DNA from: JAWXCM01 sp034408745
GTDB lineage: Bacteria > Acidobacteriota > Terriglobia > Bryobacterales > Bryobacteraceae
Assembly (NCBI GenBank): GCA_034408745.1
Contig: JAWXCM010000206.1
Location: 1 to 64,000, forward strand
Direction of reading: 5' to 3'
Length of the DNA stretch: 64,000 nucleotides
Below are positions 41,028 through 49,941 of the stretch, one piece after another (the stretch's first letter is position 1; each line of letters starts with the position of its first letter). A program made the translations under genes and the position numbers. Under the pieces are notes generated by a model. That model did not search any database, was not told the DNA's origin, and worked only from the letters and a program-made list of their open reading frames with translations.

Positions 41028-43208
41028 ATGATTCCACGAAGAACGACGGTCGCGGCGATCGGTCTCGCGCTGTGCGCACTACAGGCAGCCGGGCAGGACC
41101 GGTTCGTCCCGGCGCCATATAAGGGTCAGTCGATCGGCGGCGTGCTCGGCGACCGCATGAAGATCAACCTCGAAGGGCGGCTGCTACGCGTTGACGAGCA
41201 GGGCATCACCGAGGGATTCCACCAGCGACCCGGCAAACATGCCTGGATCGGTGAACACGCCGGTAAGTTCCTGCATGCGGCCGCAAATACCTGGGAGTTC
41301 AGCGCCGACCCGCGCCTGAAAATCCTCATGGACCGTGTGGCCCGGTCAGTCATCGCCGGCCAGTTGCCCGACGGCTACCTCGGCACTTACACCGACGACA
41401 AGCGCTGGACCAGTTGGGACGTCTGGGCGCACAAATACAACCTCATCGGCCTGCTCAGCTACTACGAAGCCACAGGCTACGAACCCGCCCTGACCGCCTC
41501 ACGCAGGATGGGCGACCTGCTCATCCGCACCTTCGGCGACGGCGATGGCACTCAGAAGCGCGACCTCATCGCCTCCAGCACCCACGTCGGCATGGCCGCG
41601 ACGAGCGTGCTGGAGCCCATCTGCACGCTGTACCGGCTCACCAGGGATCAACGCTATCTCGCGTTCGCCCAGTCCATCGTCAAATCCTGGGATCAGCCCG
41701 ACGGCCCGAAGATCGTGGCAAGTCTGCTGGCAGGCAACAGTGTGTTTCGTACTGCCAACGCCAAGGCCTACGAGATGATGTCCTGCCTCGTCGGACTGGT
41801 GGAGCTCTACCGGGCCACCGGCGACCCTAAATATCTGAACGTCGCCAAAGCCGCATGGGAAGACATCGCGTCGAAGCGCCTCTACATCACCGGCGCCACC
41901 AGTGCCCACGAGCATTTCCGCGATGACTTCGACCTTCCTGCAACCAACTCGGCAGACGTCGGCGAGGGCTGCGCCACGGTCACCTGGCTCCAGCTCTCCT
42001 GGCAGTTGCTGCGCGTCACGGGCGAGCCGAAGTACGCGTCGGAACTCGAAAAGACCGTCTTCAATCAACTGTTGGCCGCGCAGAACCCCGCCAACGGCGA
42101 GATCTGCTACTTCACCCCGATGATCGGCAGGAAGAACCCGACCCCCGGAATCAACTGTTGCGTGTCCAGCGAGCCCCGCGGCATTTCCATGATTCCTCAG
42201 TTGACCTGGGGCTCGCTCCGCGGCGGCGTTGCCGTGCTCCTGTACGCCCCTGGCAAAGCCACGGTTGACGGGATCGGCATCGAGTCAGCCACCGACTTCC
42301 CTTCCACAGGCAAAATCGCCCTCACACTCGGTCCGGCCGCCGAGAAGCGATTCCCGTTGTTCCTGCGCGTTCCCACCTGGACCGCTCACTTCACAGCAAA
42401 GGCGGGCGGCAAGACGTACAAGGGCGAGCCCGGTGAATACCTGGAGATCGACCGCACGTGGAAGCCCGGAGACCGCGTCGAGATCGACATGGACATCATC
42501 ACCCGGGTCCTCGACGGCGGCCCGTCCTACCCCGGCCACGTCGCCGTGCAGCGCGGTCCGCAGGTGCTGGCGCTGGAGCTCACGAAGAACCTCGCGTTGC
42601 CGTCGATCCACGCCGCCGGCCTTCGAAGCCTCTCCCCTCGCCTCGGTCAGCCGCCCTATGTGGTGGATGGCGTCGCCGTGGTGGATGGCCGCAAGACGGC
42701 GCAGAAACTGACCCTGGTGCCTTTCATGGACGCGGTCACTTACAGGATCTGGCTGCCAAAGGAAGCCACGCTGCCAGCCCGTGACGCAGCCGTATCGCTG
42801 TTCGGCACCGAATCGTCCTCCCGGCTGGCGGAGAAGGAGGGCTCGATCTGCGACGGCCGGCCTGAAACCTACCGCAGCACGAATCGCGGCAAGCCCGCCG
42901 CCGAGGACTGGTTCGCAGTTCGATTCGACAGACCTGAGACGATTCGCCGCGTCGTGTTCCGCCACGGCGACATGTCGGCCGAAGGCGGCTGGTTCGCTGA
43001 CAAACCACGCATCGAAATCCAGCGAGCTGGCTCTCAGAAATGGGAATCGGTCGGCACGCTGGCCAACTATCCCGCGGAACGAAGCCAGTTCTCAGACCGT
43101 CAGGCCTTCACCCTGCAGTTGCCGGCACCTGTGGAAGCGACAGCCATCCGAGCCGCTGGCAGGCCCGCCGGATACGTCACTTGCGCCGAACTCGAAGCCT
43201 GGCGCTGA
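41028..43208 (+). CDS. GH127 family beta-L-arabinofuranosidase, secreted
   Basis: 726 residues. The ATG at 41028 opens a signal peptide (TTVAAIGLALCALQAAGQ) and follows GGTGAG; upstream in-frame sequence overlaps the divergent promoter. The catalytic barrel has GH127 signatures: HAWIGEHAGKFLHAAANTWE, GYLGTYTDDKRWTSWDVWAH and KYNLIGLLSYYEATG. The unusual zinc/cysteine centre of HypBA1 appears conserved, with Glu313 and Cys315 in VGEGCAT and Cys377-Cys378 in INCCVSS; by homology Cys377 or Cys378 is the nucleophile. A C-terminal beta domain continues past the usual family end to an additional sandwich (AAEDWFAVRFDRPETIRRVV) that may be a binding module. It releases L-arabinofuranose from plant glycans. 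Confidence 0.85.
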   Translation: MIPRRTTVAAIGLALCALQAAGQDRFVPAPYKGQSIGGVLGDRMKINLEGRLLRVDEQGITEGFHQRPGKHAWIGEHAGKFLHAAANTWEFSADPRLKILMDRVARSVIAGQLPDGYLGTYTDDKRWTSWDVWAHKYNLIGLLSYYEATGYEPALTASRRMGDLLIRTFGDGDGTQKRDLIASSTHVGMAATSVLEPICTLYRLTRDQRYLAFAQSIVKSWDQPDGPKIVASLLAGNSVFRTANAKAYEMMSCLVGLVELYRATGDPKYLNVAKAAWEDIASKRLYITGATSAHEHFRDDFDLPATNSADVGEGCATVTWLQLSWQLLRVTGEPKYASELEKTVFNQLLAAQNPANGEICYFTPMIGRKNPTPGINCCVSSEPRGISMIPQLTWGSLRGGVAVLLYAPGKATVDGIGIESATDFPSTGKIALTLGPAAEKRFPLFLRVPTWTAHFTAKAGGKTYKGEPGEYLEIDRTWKPGDRVEIDMDIITRVLDGGPSYPGHVAVQRGPQVLALELTKNLALPSIHAAGLRSLSPRLGQPPYVVDGVAVVDGRKTAQKLTLVPFMDAVTYRIWLPKEATLPARDAAVSLFGTESSSRLAEKEGSICDGRPETYRSTNRGKPAAEDWFAVRFDRPETIRRVVFRHGDMSAEGGWFADKPRIEIQRAGSQKWESVGTLANYPAERSQFSDRQAFTLQLPAPVEATAIRAAGRPAGYVTCAELEAWR

Positions 43209-43237
43209 CGCTCGCTTTTGGTCGGCACACAATTGAG

Positions 43238-43281
43238 AAGGCCGCATCGGAGGTCCTGGGGGGACCCCGCGATGCGGCCTT
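43238..43281 (+). terminator. Hairpin after the GH127 gene
   Basis: A perfect 12-base stem (AAGGCCGCATCG with its complement) encloses a 20-base loop that holds a further GGTCC/GGACC pairing. It begins 30 bases after the GH127 stop. There is only a weak T content afterwards (TTGTG), so termination efficiency is uncertain. Confidence 0.5.
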
Positions 43282-43723
43282 GTGCCCTTCCTTAGGGCTC
43301 AGATTCCGGCCTCAGCTCGTTCAATGTGGCCACAAGACCACCATCACCGGGCAGACCCCGCGTCCAACGGTTCTGGTTCTGCCTGATGTGTTTTGAACGG
43401 ATACGGATGCCTGTGGAATCTGCGGCGGGCTCAAAATCGTCCTATTCGCGTCTCACAAATAGGTCTATAAGTTCCTTAAATCCTCACAAAAAAAACAAAA
43501 TGCCCTCTGGTCCAGTCGACCGGTCGACGAATGAGCGGCACAAACCTGAATTACCGGCTCCCGCAAGCACACTTGACTTCAGCCCGCTCACTTCTCCGAC
43601 CACTCACTGCACCAGAGGGGCAGGTTAAAAGTGGTACTCCATCAATTCAGTTTCTATCTTAGCAATCGGCCCACCATTGGCAATAGCTAAATAAGCACTA
43701 GAAAACAAAAGGTTATGCTGGAT
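43282..43723. other. Non-coding stretch, locally AT-rich
   Basis: No gene is visible. It holds an A-rich tract near 43490 (AAAAAAAACAAAA), a 14-base palindrome GTCGACCGGTCGAC near 43515, and an unusually AT-rich segment at 43630-43720 before the next gene. The base composition differs from the GC-rich genes on both sides, as expected of a promoter or an old insertion. Confidence 0.4.
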
Positions 43724-43821
43724 CACAGTGTGTGTCCGCGGGGCAGAATGTCTCAACACGGTGTGTCACAACGACACACACGGACACAAAACCGAGTCGT
43801 GGCAACAGACGTGTGACACAC
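43724..43821 (+). promoter_or_regulatory. Cluster of GTGTGTC/GACACAC elements upstream of a secreted protein gene
   Basis: Within 100 bases are a GTGTGTCCG copy near 43729, a dyad GTGTGTC-ACAAC-GACACAC at 43761-43779, ACGGACAC just after it, and a palindrome GTGTG-A-CACAC at 43811-43821, ending ten bases before the ATG at 43831. Repeated half-sites in both orientations at a start region look like operators for a dimeric regulator. No known regulator is assigned. Confidence 0.45.
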
Positions 43822-43830
43822 TTGGACCGG

Positions 43831-45171
43831 ATGCATCCGCGCTTCTTTGCCCTCACAGCGGCTCTGCTGGTTACGACGCTGACGGCCCCCGGACAGTCGG
43901 CGGACAGCGATTTTAAGCTTTATACGGACCATCCGCGCCTGTTGCTGAACCAGAAGCGACTCCGCCTGCTGCGTCGCGAGCGCGAACGCCAAAGCATGCG
44001 GTGGATGCAGTTCGACACCCTTATGAAGGGCAAAGCGGCGATGCCTGAGCAGGCTTTCGCGTCGGCTCTCTATTCCCAGGTCACCGAGGATGCCGTCCAT
44101 TGCCGCACCGCTGTCGACGCCGCGGTCCGGCCCGCCACCGATCTGCGCCAGGTCGCTCTCACATATGACTGGTGCGAGGCCTCGCTCACGGACACGCAAC
44201 GCACCCAGCTTCGAACACGTCTCGAGCGCGCGCTTCGGGATCCCGCCGCCAGCAGTTTCGCCGCTGGCCGCGACCGCGCTTTTGCCGCAATGGTGCTCTC
44301 CGACGCCGCGGCGCTGAACCAGCTCATCAACGTCTGGTGGCGCAAAAATCTCGCGCCGGCGCTGGTCTCAGGGAACCGTCGCATCGATCATGCCGACATC
44401 TACCCGTTCCTCGAGTTGGCGCACGCCATTCGCGACAATCTGCAAATCGATTTACGGGACGACATCCTGCCCGTGTTCCGCGACCTCGCGTTGCGGCGGC
44501 TGCTCGGCTACTACCCAGCCTCCTGGCCCGCCCCGGAGAACGACTACCGCATCCCGTACTTCACCGGCAAGGGCGAGCCCGACCTCCGGCTGGCAGCGCT
44601 GACCCGGGCGGCCGAATTCGCCCTCGTCGCCTACGAAAGCAACGCCCAGGAGATGCAGTTTCTCCAGGGCTGGCTGTCGCTCGACCGGTTCGTTTTGAAA
44701 AGTTCCTTCGGCGTGGTGTACGAATTCCTCTGGGCGAACCCCTATCAGCCCGGTCTGCCGTTCGAGAAACTGCCGCTGTCGCTGCATGAGCCCCGCACCG
44801 GGACCCTGCTGATTCGATCCAGCTGGGACGAGGACGCCACGTGGCTCGGCTTTATCGACGGGTCCGCGCAGTTGTTTCGCGACGGACAGATTCGCCCCGC
44901 CCCGCTGCGAGATCCGCTGGTAATCGGCACCGCCATGCTGCTGAGCGGCGCGCCCACCGCACGCGAGTTTCGAGTCGCCGGATCCGCACCCGATATCTGG
45001 TACCTGATCGGACTGAAGCCGTCGGCCAACTTCGACGTAGAGGTCGACGACGAGGACATGACCGACCTCACCAGCGACCGCGGCGGCATCGCAAAGATCC
45101 AGTTCACCCGTAAGAACGGTCAGGCTGTTTACCTGCACCCGCCGCGGAAAAGCGCCCCATCCGCGCCTTAA
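43831..45171 (+). CDS. Secreted protein of unknown function, possibly heparinase/alginate-lyase-like fold
   Basis: 446 residues. The start at 43831 is chosen for its signal peptide (MHPRFFALTAALLVTTLTA); the frame is open upstream to 43732 through the operator-like repeats. After HPRLLLNQKRLRLLRRERER the first 300 residues are helix-rich (FALVAYESNAQEMQFLQGW). The last 130 are strand-rich (GTLLIRSSWDEDATWLGFID, VAGSAPDIWYLIGL). This alpha-toroid plus beta-sheet plan, with a LLIRSSWDEDATW-like strand, recalls heparinase II/III-type lyases, but the catalytic residues were not identified. It lies between GH127 and DUF5916 genes, so a surface polysaccharide role is plausible. Confidence 0.6.
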   Translation: MHPRFFALTAALLVTTLTAPGQSADSDFKLYTDHPRLLLNQKRLRLLRRERERQSMRWMQFDTLMKGKAAMPEQAFASALYSQVTEDAVHCRTAVDAAVRPATDLRQVALTYDWCEASLTDTQRTQLRTRLERALRDPAASSFAAGRDRAFAAMVLSDAAALNQLINVWWRKNLAPALVSGNRRIDHADIYPFLELAHAIRDNLQIDLRDDILPVFRDLALRRLLGYYPASWPAPENDYRIPYFTGKGEPDLRLAALTRAAEFALVAYESNAQEMQFLQGWLSLDRFVLKSSFGVVYEFLWANPYQPGLPFEKLPLSLHEPRTGTLLIRSSWDEDATWLGFIDGSAQLFRDGQIRPAPLRDPLVIGTAMLLSGAPTAREFRVAGSAPDIWYLIGLKPSANFDVEVDDEDMTDLTSDRGGIAKIQFTRKNGQAVYLHPPRKSAPSAP

Positions 45172-45173
45172 TC

Positions 45174-45494
45174 TTATTCGGTGATGACAGCGGTGCCGCT
45201 GACGCTGACCATCAGCATGCCGTTACTCTGCCCCAGCACCTCATAGTCGAGGTCGACGCCAACCACCGCATTGGCGCCCACAGACTGCGCATTCGCAGCC
45301 AGTTCAGCCATCGCCACCTCCCGCGCATTTCGCAGTTCCCGTTCGTAGGCAGCCGAGCGCCCGCCGACGATATCGCGAATCCCGGCGAACAGATCGGCGA
45401 AAATGTTCGCGCCCATAATCGCCTCACCAGTCACAATCCCACGGTACTCACGGATGCTCTTGCCTTCGATGCTCGGTGTCGTAGTAATGATCAT
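45174..45494 (-). CDS. YbjQ/UPF0145 family protein
   Basis: 106 residues, the usual family length. It starts MIITTTPSIEGKSIREYRGI and contains VTGEAIMGANIFADLFAGIR, DIVGGRSAAYERELRNAREV and the tail NAVVGVDLDYEVLGQSNGML, the hallmark of UPF0145 proteins, which form ring-like oligomers of unknown function. The start at 45494 matches the family beginning; upstream residues to 45569 do not. The gene is convergent with the preceding secreted protein gene, two bases apart. Confidence 0.85.
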   Translation of the reverse strand: MIITTTPSIEGKSIREYRGIVTGEAIMGANIFADLFAGIRDIVGGRSAAYERELRNAREVAMAELAANAQSVGANAVVGVDLDYEVLGQSNGMLMVSVSGTAVITE

Positions 45495-45599
45495 GCTCTG
45501 TATACGCAGGCAGCCACCGCGGTGTTCCGTGCCAACGCCTCCGGCCGACGTGCTGCAATGAAGACACACAGACCCGCTTCAGGAAGGTAGCTCTCAGAT

Positions 45600-47810
45600 T
45601 TGAAGTCATGGACAGCGGTGTGCGCATGCCTGATCCTGTCAACGTTCACGGCCACAGCACAGAAGAAGAACTCCGAATATCAACTCCGTATTCACCGTGC
45701 GACATCGCCCGTCGTCATCGACGGCAGTGCGCACGAACCTGCGTGGCAATCCGCCGAGGTGGCCGGCAACTTCTGGATGGTTCTGCCCATGGACACGGAA
45801 CGCGGCAAGGTCCGCACCGACGTTCGCATGACGTACGACGATCGCAACCTGTACCTCAGCGCCATCTGTTTCCACGGCGACGTGGCAGGCCCGTACATCG
45901 TGGAATCGCTCCGCCGCGACTGGGCCTTCGGCAGCAACGACAACTTCATCTTCTTCATCGACACGTTCAACGACCTGACCAACGGCTACACCTTCGGCGT
46001 GAACGCCGCCGGAGCGCAGTGGGACGGCCTGCTCTACGAAGGCGGCAGGGCAAACCTGAGCTGGGATAACAAGTGGACCTCAGCCGTGAAGACGTACGAG
46101 GATCGCTACGAACTGGAAATCGCCATCCCGTTCACCACCATGCGCTACAAAGCGGGCGTTGCCGAGTGGGGCATCAATTTCAGCCGCCTCGACCTGAAGA
46201 CCACCGAGAAATCGTCCTGGACGCCCATCGCGCGGCAGTTCCCCACCGCCTCGCTGGCCTTGACGGGAACGCTGCTGTGGGATGAGCCGCCTCCCACCCA
46301 CACCCGGAACATGTCGCTCATTCCGTATGCACTCGGGGGCGTGAGCCGCGATTATGTGAGCAAGTCGCCCACGGACACGCGGAACGACGTCGGCATGGAC
46401 GCGAAGGTGGCCATCGGTCCGGCGCTCAACCTCGATCTGACGGTGAATCCCGACTTCTCCCAGGTGGACGTCGACCAGCAGGTGACGAACCTCGACCGCT
46501 TCGAGCTCTTCTTCCCGGAGAAACGGCAGTTCTTTCTCGAAAATGGCGACCAGTTCGCCAACTTCGGCTACGCATCCATCCGCCCGTTCTTCAGCCGGCG
46601 CATCGGTCTGGGAGGCGTGCCCATCCGTTTCGGCGCTCGGCTCAGCGGAAAGTTGAACAAGGACTGGCGCATGGGAGTGATGGACATGCAGACCGGACCG
46701 CTCGGCGAGGCCGACCTGCCGTCGCAGAACTTCTCCGTGTTCGCGCTGCAGCGGCGCGTGTTCTCGCGCTCGAACATCGGCGTGCTGCTGGTGGCGAAGG
46801 AGTCCGCGGACTATGCCACACCCGCACTGCGGCAACAACAGTCGAAGTACAACCGCAATGCAGGCGTCGAGTACAACCTTGCATCGTCCACCAACGCCTG
46901 GACCGGCAAGTTGCTCTACCTGAAGTCGTTCTCCTCCCGCGCCGTCGACAACAGCGGCGCGGCATACGCGGGCAACCTGCAGTACAGCAGCCGGCGCTGG
47001 CTGATCAACGGTCAGATGGAAAATGTCGACGAGCACTACACCGCCGAAGCGGGTTACGTCCCACGCCGTGGCTTTCGCCGGGCGCTCGCCACCATGGGCT
47101 ACACGTTTCTGCCGAAAGGCGGCCGCATCCTGAGCCATGGGCCCACCCTGACCAGCAACAACTTCCTCGACTGGCACGGCAAGCTCGCCGACTACGAGAC
47201 CACGCTGGGCTACACGGTAACGCTGCGGAATCAGAACGTACTTGCCGTCTCAGGCGGTGCCGACTACGTCCGGCTGCTGTCGCCTTTCGATCCCACGAAC
47301 TCGGGTCGCGAAAGGCTCGCAGCCGGAAGCGTGCATCGCTGGAATTTCTGGAATACCAGGTTCGACTCTAAGCCGCAGAGCGTATTCCGCTATGGGTTTT
47401 CATCGCAGTACGGCGGCTACTACGCCGATGGAACGCGGCTGACGCTGACCGGCACTGCCGGCTACCGATTTCAGCCCTTTGTCAGCCTGTCGGGCGCCGC
47501 CACCTGGAACGACCTGCGATTGCCGCAGCCCTGGGGCCGCGCCAGTTTCTGGCTCGTCGGGCCCAGGTTCGACGTCACGCTCACTAACACGCTCTACTTC
47601 ACAACCTTCCTGCAGTACAACGAGCAGCAGAAGAACATGAACGTGAACACGCGCGTCCAGTGGCGCTACAAACCCGCCTCCGACCTCTTCCTGGTCTGGA
47701 CCGACAACTACATGCCCGAGTACCTGCAACCCGGGCAAAACGTACCCGGGCTGTTCTCAGTGCGGAATCGGGCGCTGGTCCTGAAGTGCGCCTATTGGTG
47801 GAATTTCTGA
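45600..47810 (+). CDS. DUF5916 outer-membrane protein with CBM9-like N-terminal domain
   Basis: 736 residues. A TTG start at 45600 gives a signal peptide (KSWTAVCACLILSTFTATAQ) and AGGAAGG lies 12 bases upstream; no ATG is available at this point. Residues about 30-220 form a carbohydrate-binding family-9-like sandwich (VVIDGSAHEPAWQSAEVAGN, VRMTYDDRNLYLSAICFHGD). The remainder is the DUF5916 beta-barrel (DFSQVDVDQQVTNLDRFELF, FFPEKRQFFLENGDQFANFG) ending CAYWWNF with a terminal aromatic. Function is unknown, but it is thought to be a surface-exposed porin-like or anchoring protein. Its stop overlaps the next start (TGATG). Confidence 0.8.
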   Translation: MKSWTAVCACLILSTFTATAQKKNSEYQLRIHRATSPVVIDGSAHEPAWQSAEVAGNFWMVLPMDTERGKVRTDVRMTYDDRNLYLSAICFHGDVAGPYIVESLRRDWAFGSNDNFIFFIDTFNDLTNGYTFGVNAAGAQWDGLLYEGGRANLSWDNKWTSAVKTYEDRYELEIAIPFTTMRYKAGVAEWGINFSRLDLKTTEKSSWTPIARQFPTASLALTGTLLWDEPPPTHTRNMSLIPYALGGVSRDYVSKSPTDTRNDVGMDAKVAIGPALNLDLTVNPDFSQVDVDQQVTNLDRFELFFPEKRQFFLENGDQFANFGYASIRPFFSRRIGLGGVPIRFGARLSGKLNKDWRMGVMDMQTGPLGEADLPSQNFSVFALQRRVFSRSNIGVLLVAKESADYATPALRQQQSKYNRNAGVEYNLASSTNAWTGKLLYLKSFSSRAVDNSGAAYAGNLQYSSRRWLINGQMENVDEHYTAEAGYVPRRGFRRALATMGYTFLPKGGRILSHGPTLTSNNFLDWHGKLADYETTLGYTVTLRNQNVLAVSGGADYVRLLSPFDPTNSGRERLAAGSVHRWNFWNTRFDSKPQSVFRYGFSSQYGGYYADGTRLTLTGTAGYRFQPFVSLSGAATWNDLRLPQPWGRASFWLVGPRFDVTLTNTLYFTTFLQYNEQQKNMNVNTRVQWRYKPASDLFLVWTDNYMPEYLQPGQNVPGLFSVRNRALVLKCAYWWNF

Positions 47811-48268
47811 TGTCAGGCACTTGCGAGTCCAGTTTCACCGCCGTCTACCCCGCGTCTTTCATCCGTGAGAAAAACGGCCAGGGGTTTCACGTTCGCTTTC
47901 CCGATCTTCCCGAGGCCCTCACAGGAGGCGAGGACCTCAGCGACAGGCACGTGCAGGCTGCGGACTGTCTTGCTGAGGCCCTCGCGGGGCGAATCGTGCG
48001 CGGCGACGCCATCCCGAGACCCTCACCGCTAAAACGGGGGCAGCACGCGATCAGCGTGCCGCTGTACCTCGCCCCGAAGCTGGCTCTTTACCTCGCAATG
48101 CGAGACATGGGCTTGCGCAATACGGAGCTGGCCAGCCGGCTCGGCGTCAGCGAGACAGTAGTTCGACGGATGCTGGACCCGAAGCACCAGAGCAAACCGG
48201 AACGAATCCAGGCCGCTCTGGCCGCATTGGGCAAACGGATCGTGGTGACGTTCGAAGACGCCGCCTGA
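47810..48268 (+). CDS. HicB-like antitoxin with C-terminal helix-turn-helix, no HicA partner
   Basis: 152 residues from the ATG at 47810, which overlaps the upstream stop. The N-terminal half has the HicB partial RNase-H-like fold (YPASFIREKNGQGFHVRFPD, LPEALTGGEDLSDRHVQAAD, CLAEALAGRI). The C-terminal half is an Xre-type DNA-binding domain (MGLRNTELASRLGVSETVVR). HicB normally pairs with a small dsRBD-like HicA toxin encoded next to it. Here the upstream gene is DUF5916 and the downstream gene is on the other strand, so no partner is visible. It may be a solitary regulator. Confidence 0.75.
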   Translation: MSGTCESSFTAVYPASFIREKNGQGFHVRFPDLPEALTGGEDLSDRHVQAADCLAEALAGRIVRGDAIPRPSPLKRGQHAISVPLYLAPKLALYLAMRDMGLRNTELASRLGVSETVVRRMLDPKHQSKPERIQAALAALGKRIVVTFEDAA

Positions 48269-48284
48269 AGGCTACACTCCGCAG

Positions 48285-49910
48285 CTAGCGCGAAGCCGCC
48301 GCGGACTGCACCTGGTAATCGGCGTAGCTGCCCTTGTAGTCCTCAACACCGTCTTTGTCGAAGTGCCAGACGCGCGTTGCGACTTCGTCGATCAGGTCAT
48401 GATCGTGCGTCACCAGCAACACCGTGCCTTCGTACTTCTGCAGCGCGATGTTCAGCGCGTTGATCGCTTCCAGATCGAGGTGGTTTGTCGGTTCGTCCAG
48501 CACCAGCACGTTCGGCTTCTGCAGCATCAGACGGCAGAAAATGACACGCGCGGCCTCGCCGCCCGAAAGCGCGTCGGTCAGCTTCATCGCGTCTTCACCG
48601 GTGAACAGCATCTGACCCAGCACGCCCCGCAGCTCTTCCTGCGACGCCTTCGGGTCAAATTCGTGCAGCCAGTGAATGATCGGCACGCCTTTGCGGATCG
48701 ACTCTTTGTGATCCTGCGAGAAGTACCCAACCGCGGTCTCGTGGCCCCACAGTACTTCGCCCGAATCAATGTCGAACTCCTGCTCGACAGGATCCACAAA
48801 ACCAGGCGCGTTGCGGATCAGCGAACGCAACATTGTGGTTTTACCAGCGCCGTTGCGCCCAATCAGCGCGATCTTCTCACCGCGCGGAATGCTCGCAGTG
48901 AAATTCCTCAGCACCCTCTGGTCGTCGTACGACTTGGAGAGACCCTTGATTTCCAGCGGATGCCGGCCCGACGGACGCGCCATCTGGAATCGGATAAACG
49001 GACGTTGGATGTTGGACCGAGCCAGATCCGAGGTCTGCAGCCGCTCCACTTCCTTCTTACGCGAGGTCACCTGCGAAGAGCGGGTTCCGGCCGAGAACCG
49101 GGCGATGAATTCCTTCAGCTGCTCAATCTTCTTCTCACGCTGGGCGTTCTCGGATTCGATCCGGCTGCGGATCTGCGTCTTGGCCAGCACCATGTCGTCG
49201 TACCCGCCGGTGTACGTGATCACCGACTGGTAGTCGATGTCCGCCACATGCGTCGAGACTTCATTGAGGAAGTGCCTGTCGTGCGAGATCACGATCAGAC
49301 AGCCGTCGTAGCGAATCAGGTAATCCTGCAGCCAGTGCACCGAGTCCAGATCGAGGTGGTTCGTCGGTTCGTCCAGCAGCAGCACGGCCGGAGTGCCGTA
49401 CAACGCCTGCGCCAGCAGCACGCGAACCTTCTGCCCGCCCTGCAACTCGCGCATGGTGCGCTCATGCAGTTCTTCCGGAATATCCAGCCCGTCCAGCAGC
49501 ACCGCCGCGTCGCTCTCCGCGGTATACCCGCCCTCGTCGCCGACAATACCCTCCAGCTCGCCGAGCCGCATGCCGTCGTCGTCGGTTAATTCTGTGTGGT
49601 CTTTCTCGTACAGCGCATCGCGTTCCTGAAGCGCGGCCCACAAAGGAACGTTGCCCATAATCACGGTGTCGATGACGCGGTACTGGTCGAATGCAAACTG
49701 ATCCTGGCTGAGGACGCCGACCTTTTTCGGGCGAGTCACCGAGCCCTTGCTCGGCTCAATCTCGCCCGTCAAAATCTTCATCAGCGTGGACTTCCCGGCC
49801 CCGTTGGGTCCGGAGATTGCGTAGCGGCGACCTGGCTGGAACGTGACCGTCACGTCCTCAAAAAGGATTCGGGCGCCGTAGCGCATTGAGACATTATTTA
49901 CTGAGATCAC
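48285..49910 (-). CDS. ABC-F family ATPase (YbiT-like)
   Basis: 541 residues with two nucleotide-binding domains and no membrane segments, the ABC-F plan of ribosome-associated translation factors. First domain: Walker A GPNGAGKS at 34-41, signature LQGGQKVR, Walker B VLLLDEPTNHLD. The linker (REKKIEQLKEFIARFSAGTR) is the P-site tRNA-interaction motif. Second domain: IGRNGAGKTT, LSGGEAAR, VLVLDEPTNHLD. The overall sequence resembles YbiT more than Uup or EttA. GTG at 49910 is the start. Function is probably relief of stalled ribosomes. Confidence 0.9.
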   Translation of the reverse strand: MISVNNVSMRYGARILFEDVTVTFQPGRRYAISGPNGAGKSTLMKILTGEIEPSKGSVTRPKKVGVLSQDQFAFDQYRVIDTVIMGNVPLWAALQERDALYEKDHTELTDDDGMRLGELEGIVGDEGGYTAESDAAVLLDGLDIPEELHERTMRELQGGQKVRVLLAQALYGTPAVLLLDEPTNHLDLDSVHWLQDYLIRYDGCLIVISHDRHFLNEVSTHVADIDYQSVITYTGGYDDMVLAKTQIRSRIESENAQREKKIEQLKEFIARFSAGTRSSQVTSRKKEVERLQTSDLARSNIQRPFIRFQMARPSGRHPLEIKGLSKSYDDQRVLRNFTASIPRGEKIALIGRNGAGKTTMLRSLIRNAPGFVDPVEQEFDIDSGEVLWGHETAVGYFSQDHKESIRKGVPIIHWLHEFDPKASQEELRGVLGQMLFTGEDAMKLTDALSGGEAARVIFCRLMLQKPNVLVLDEPTNHLDLEAINALNIALQKYEGTVLLVTHDHDLIDEVATRVWHFDKDGVEDYKGSYADYQVQSAAASR

Positions 49911-49928
49911 AATAGTAGGGGAACTACC

Positions 49929-49934
49929 ATTATA
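49929..49934 (-). promoter_or_regulatory. Possible -10 box for the ABC-F gene
   Basis: A perfect TATAAT on the minus strand lies 19 bases before the GTG start, so the leader would be only about a dozen bases. The -35 position would fall inside the 3' end of the upstream gene and is not recognisable. Confidence 0.35.
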
Positions 49935-49941
49935 AACGGTC

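Noticed and set aside
48363..49589. A 408-codon frame opposite the ABC-F gene
   Set aside because: Antisense shadow of a well-supported ATPase gene; no independent signal.
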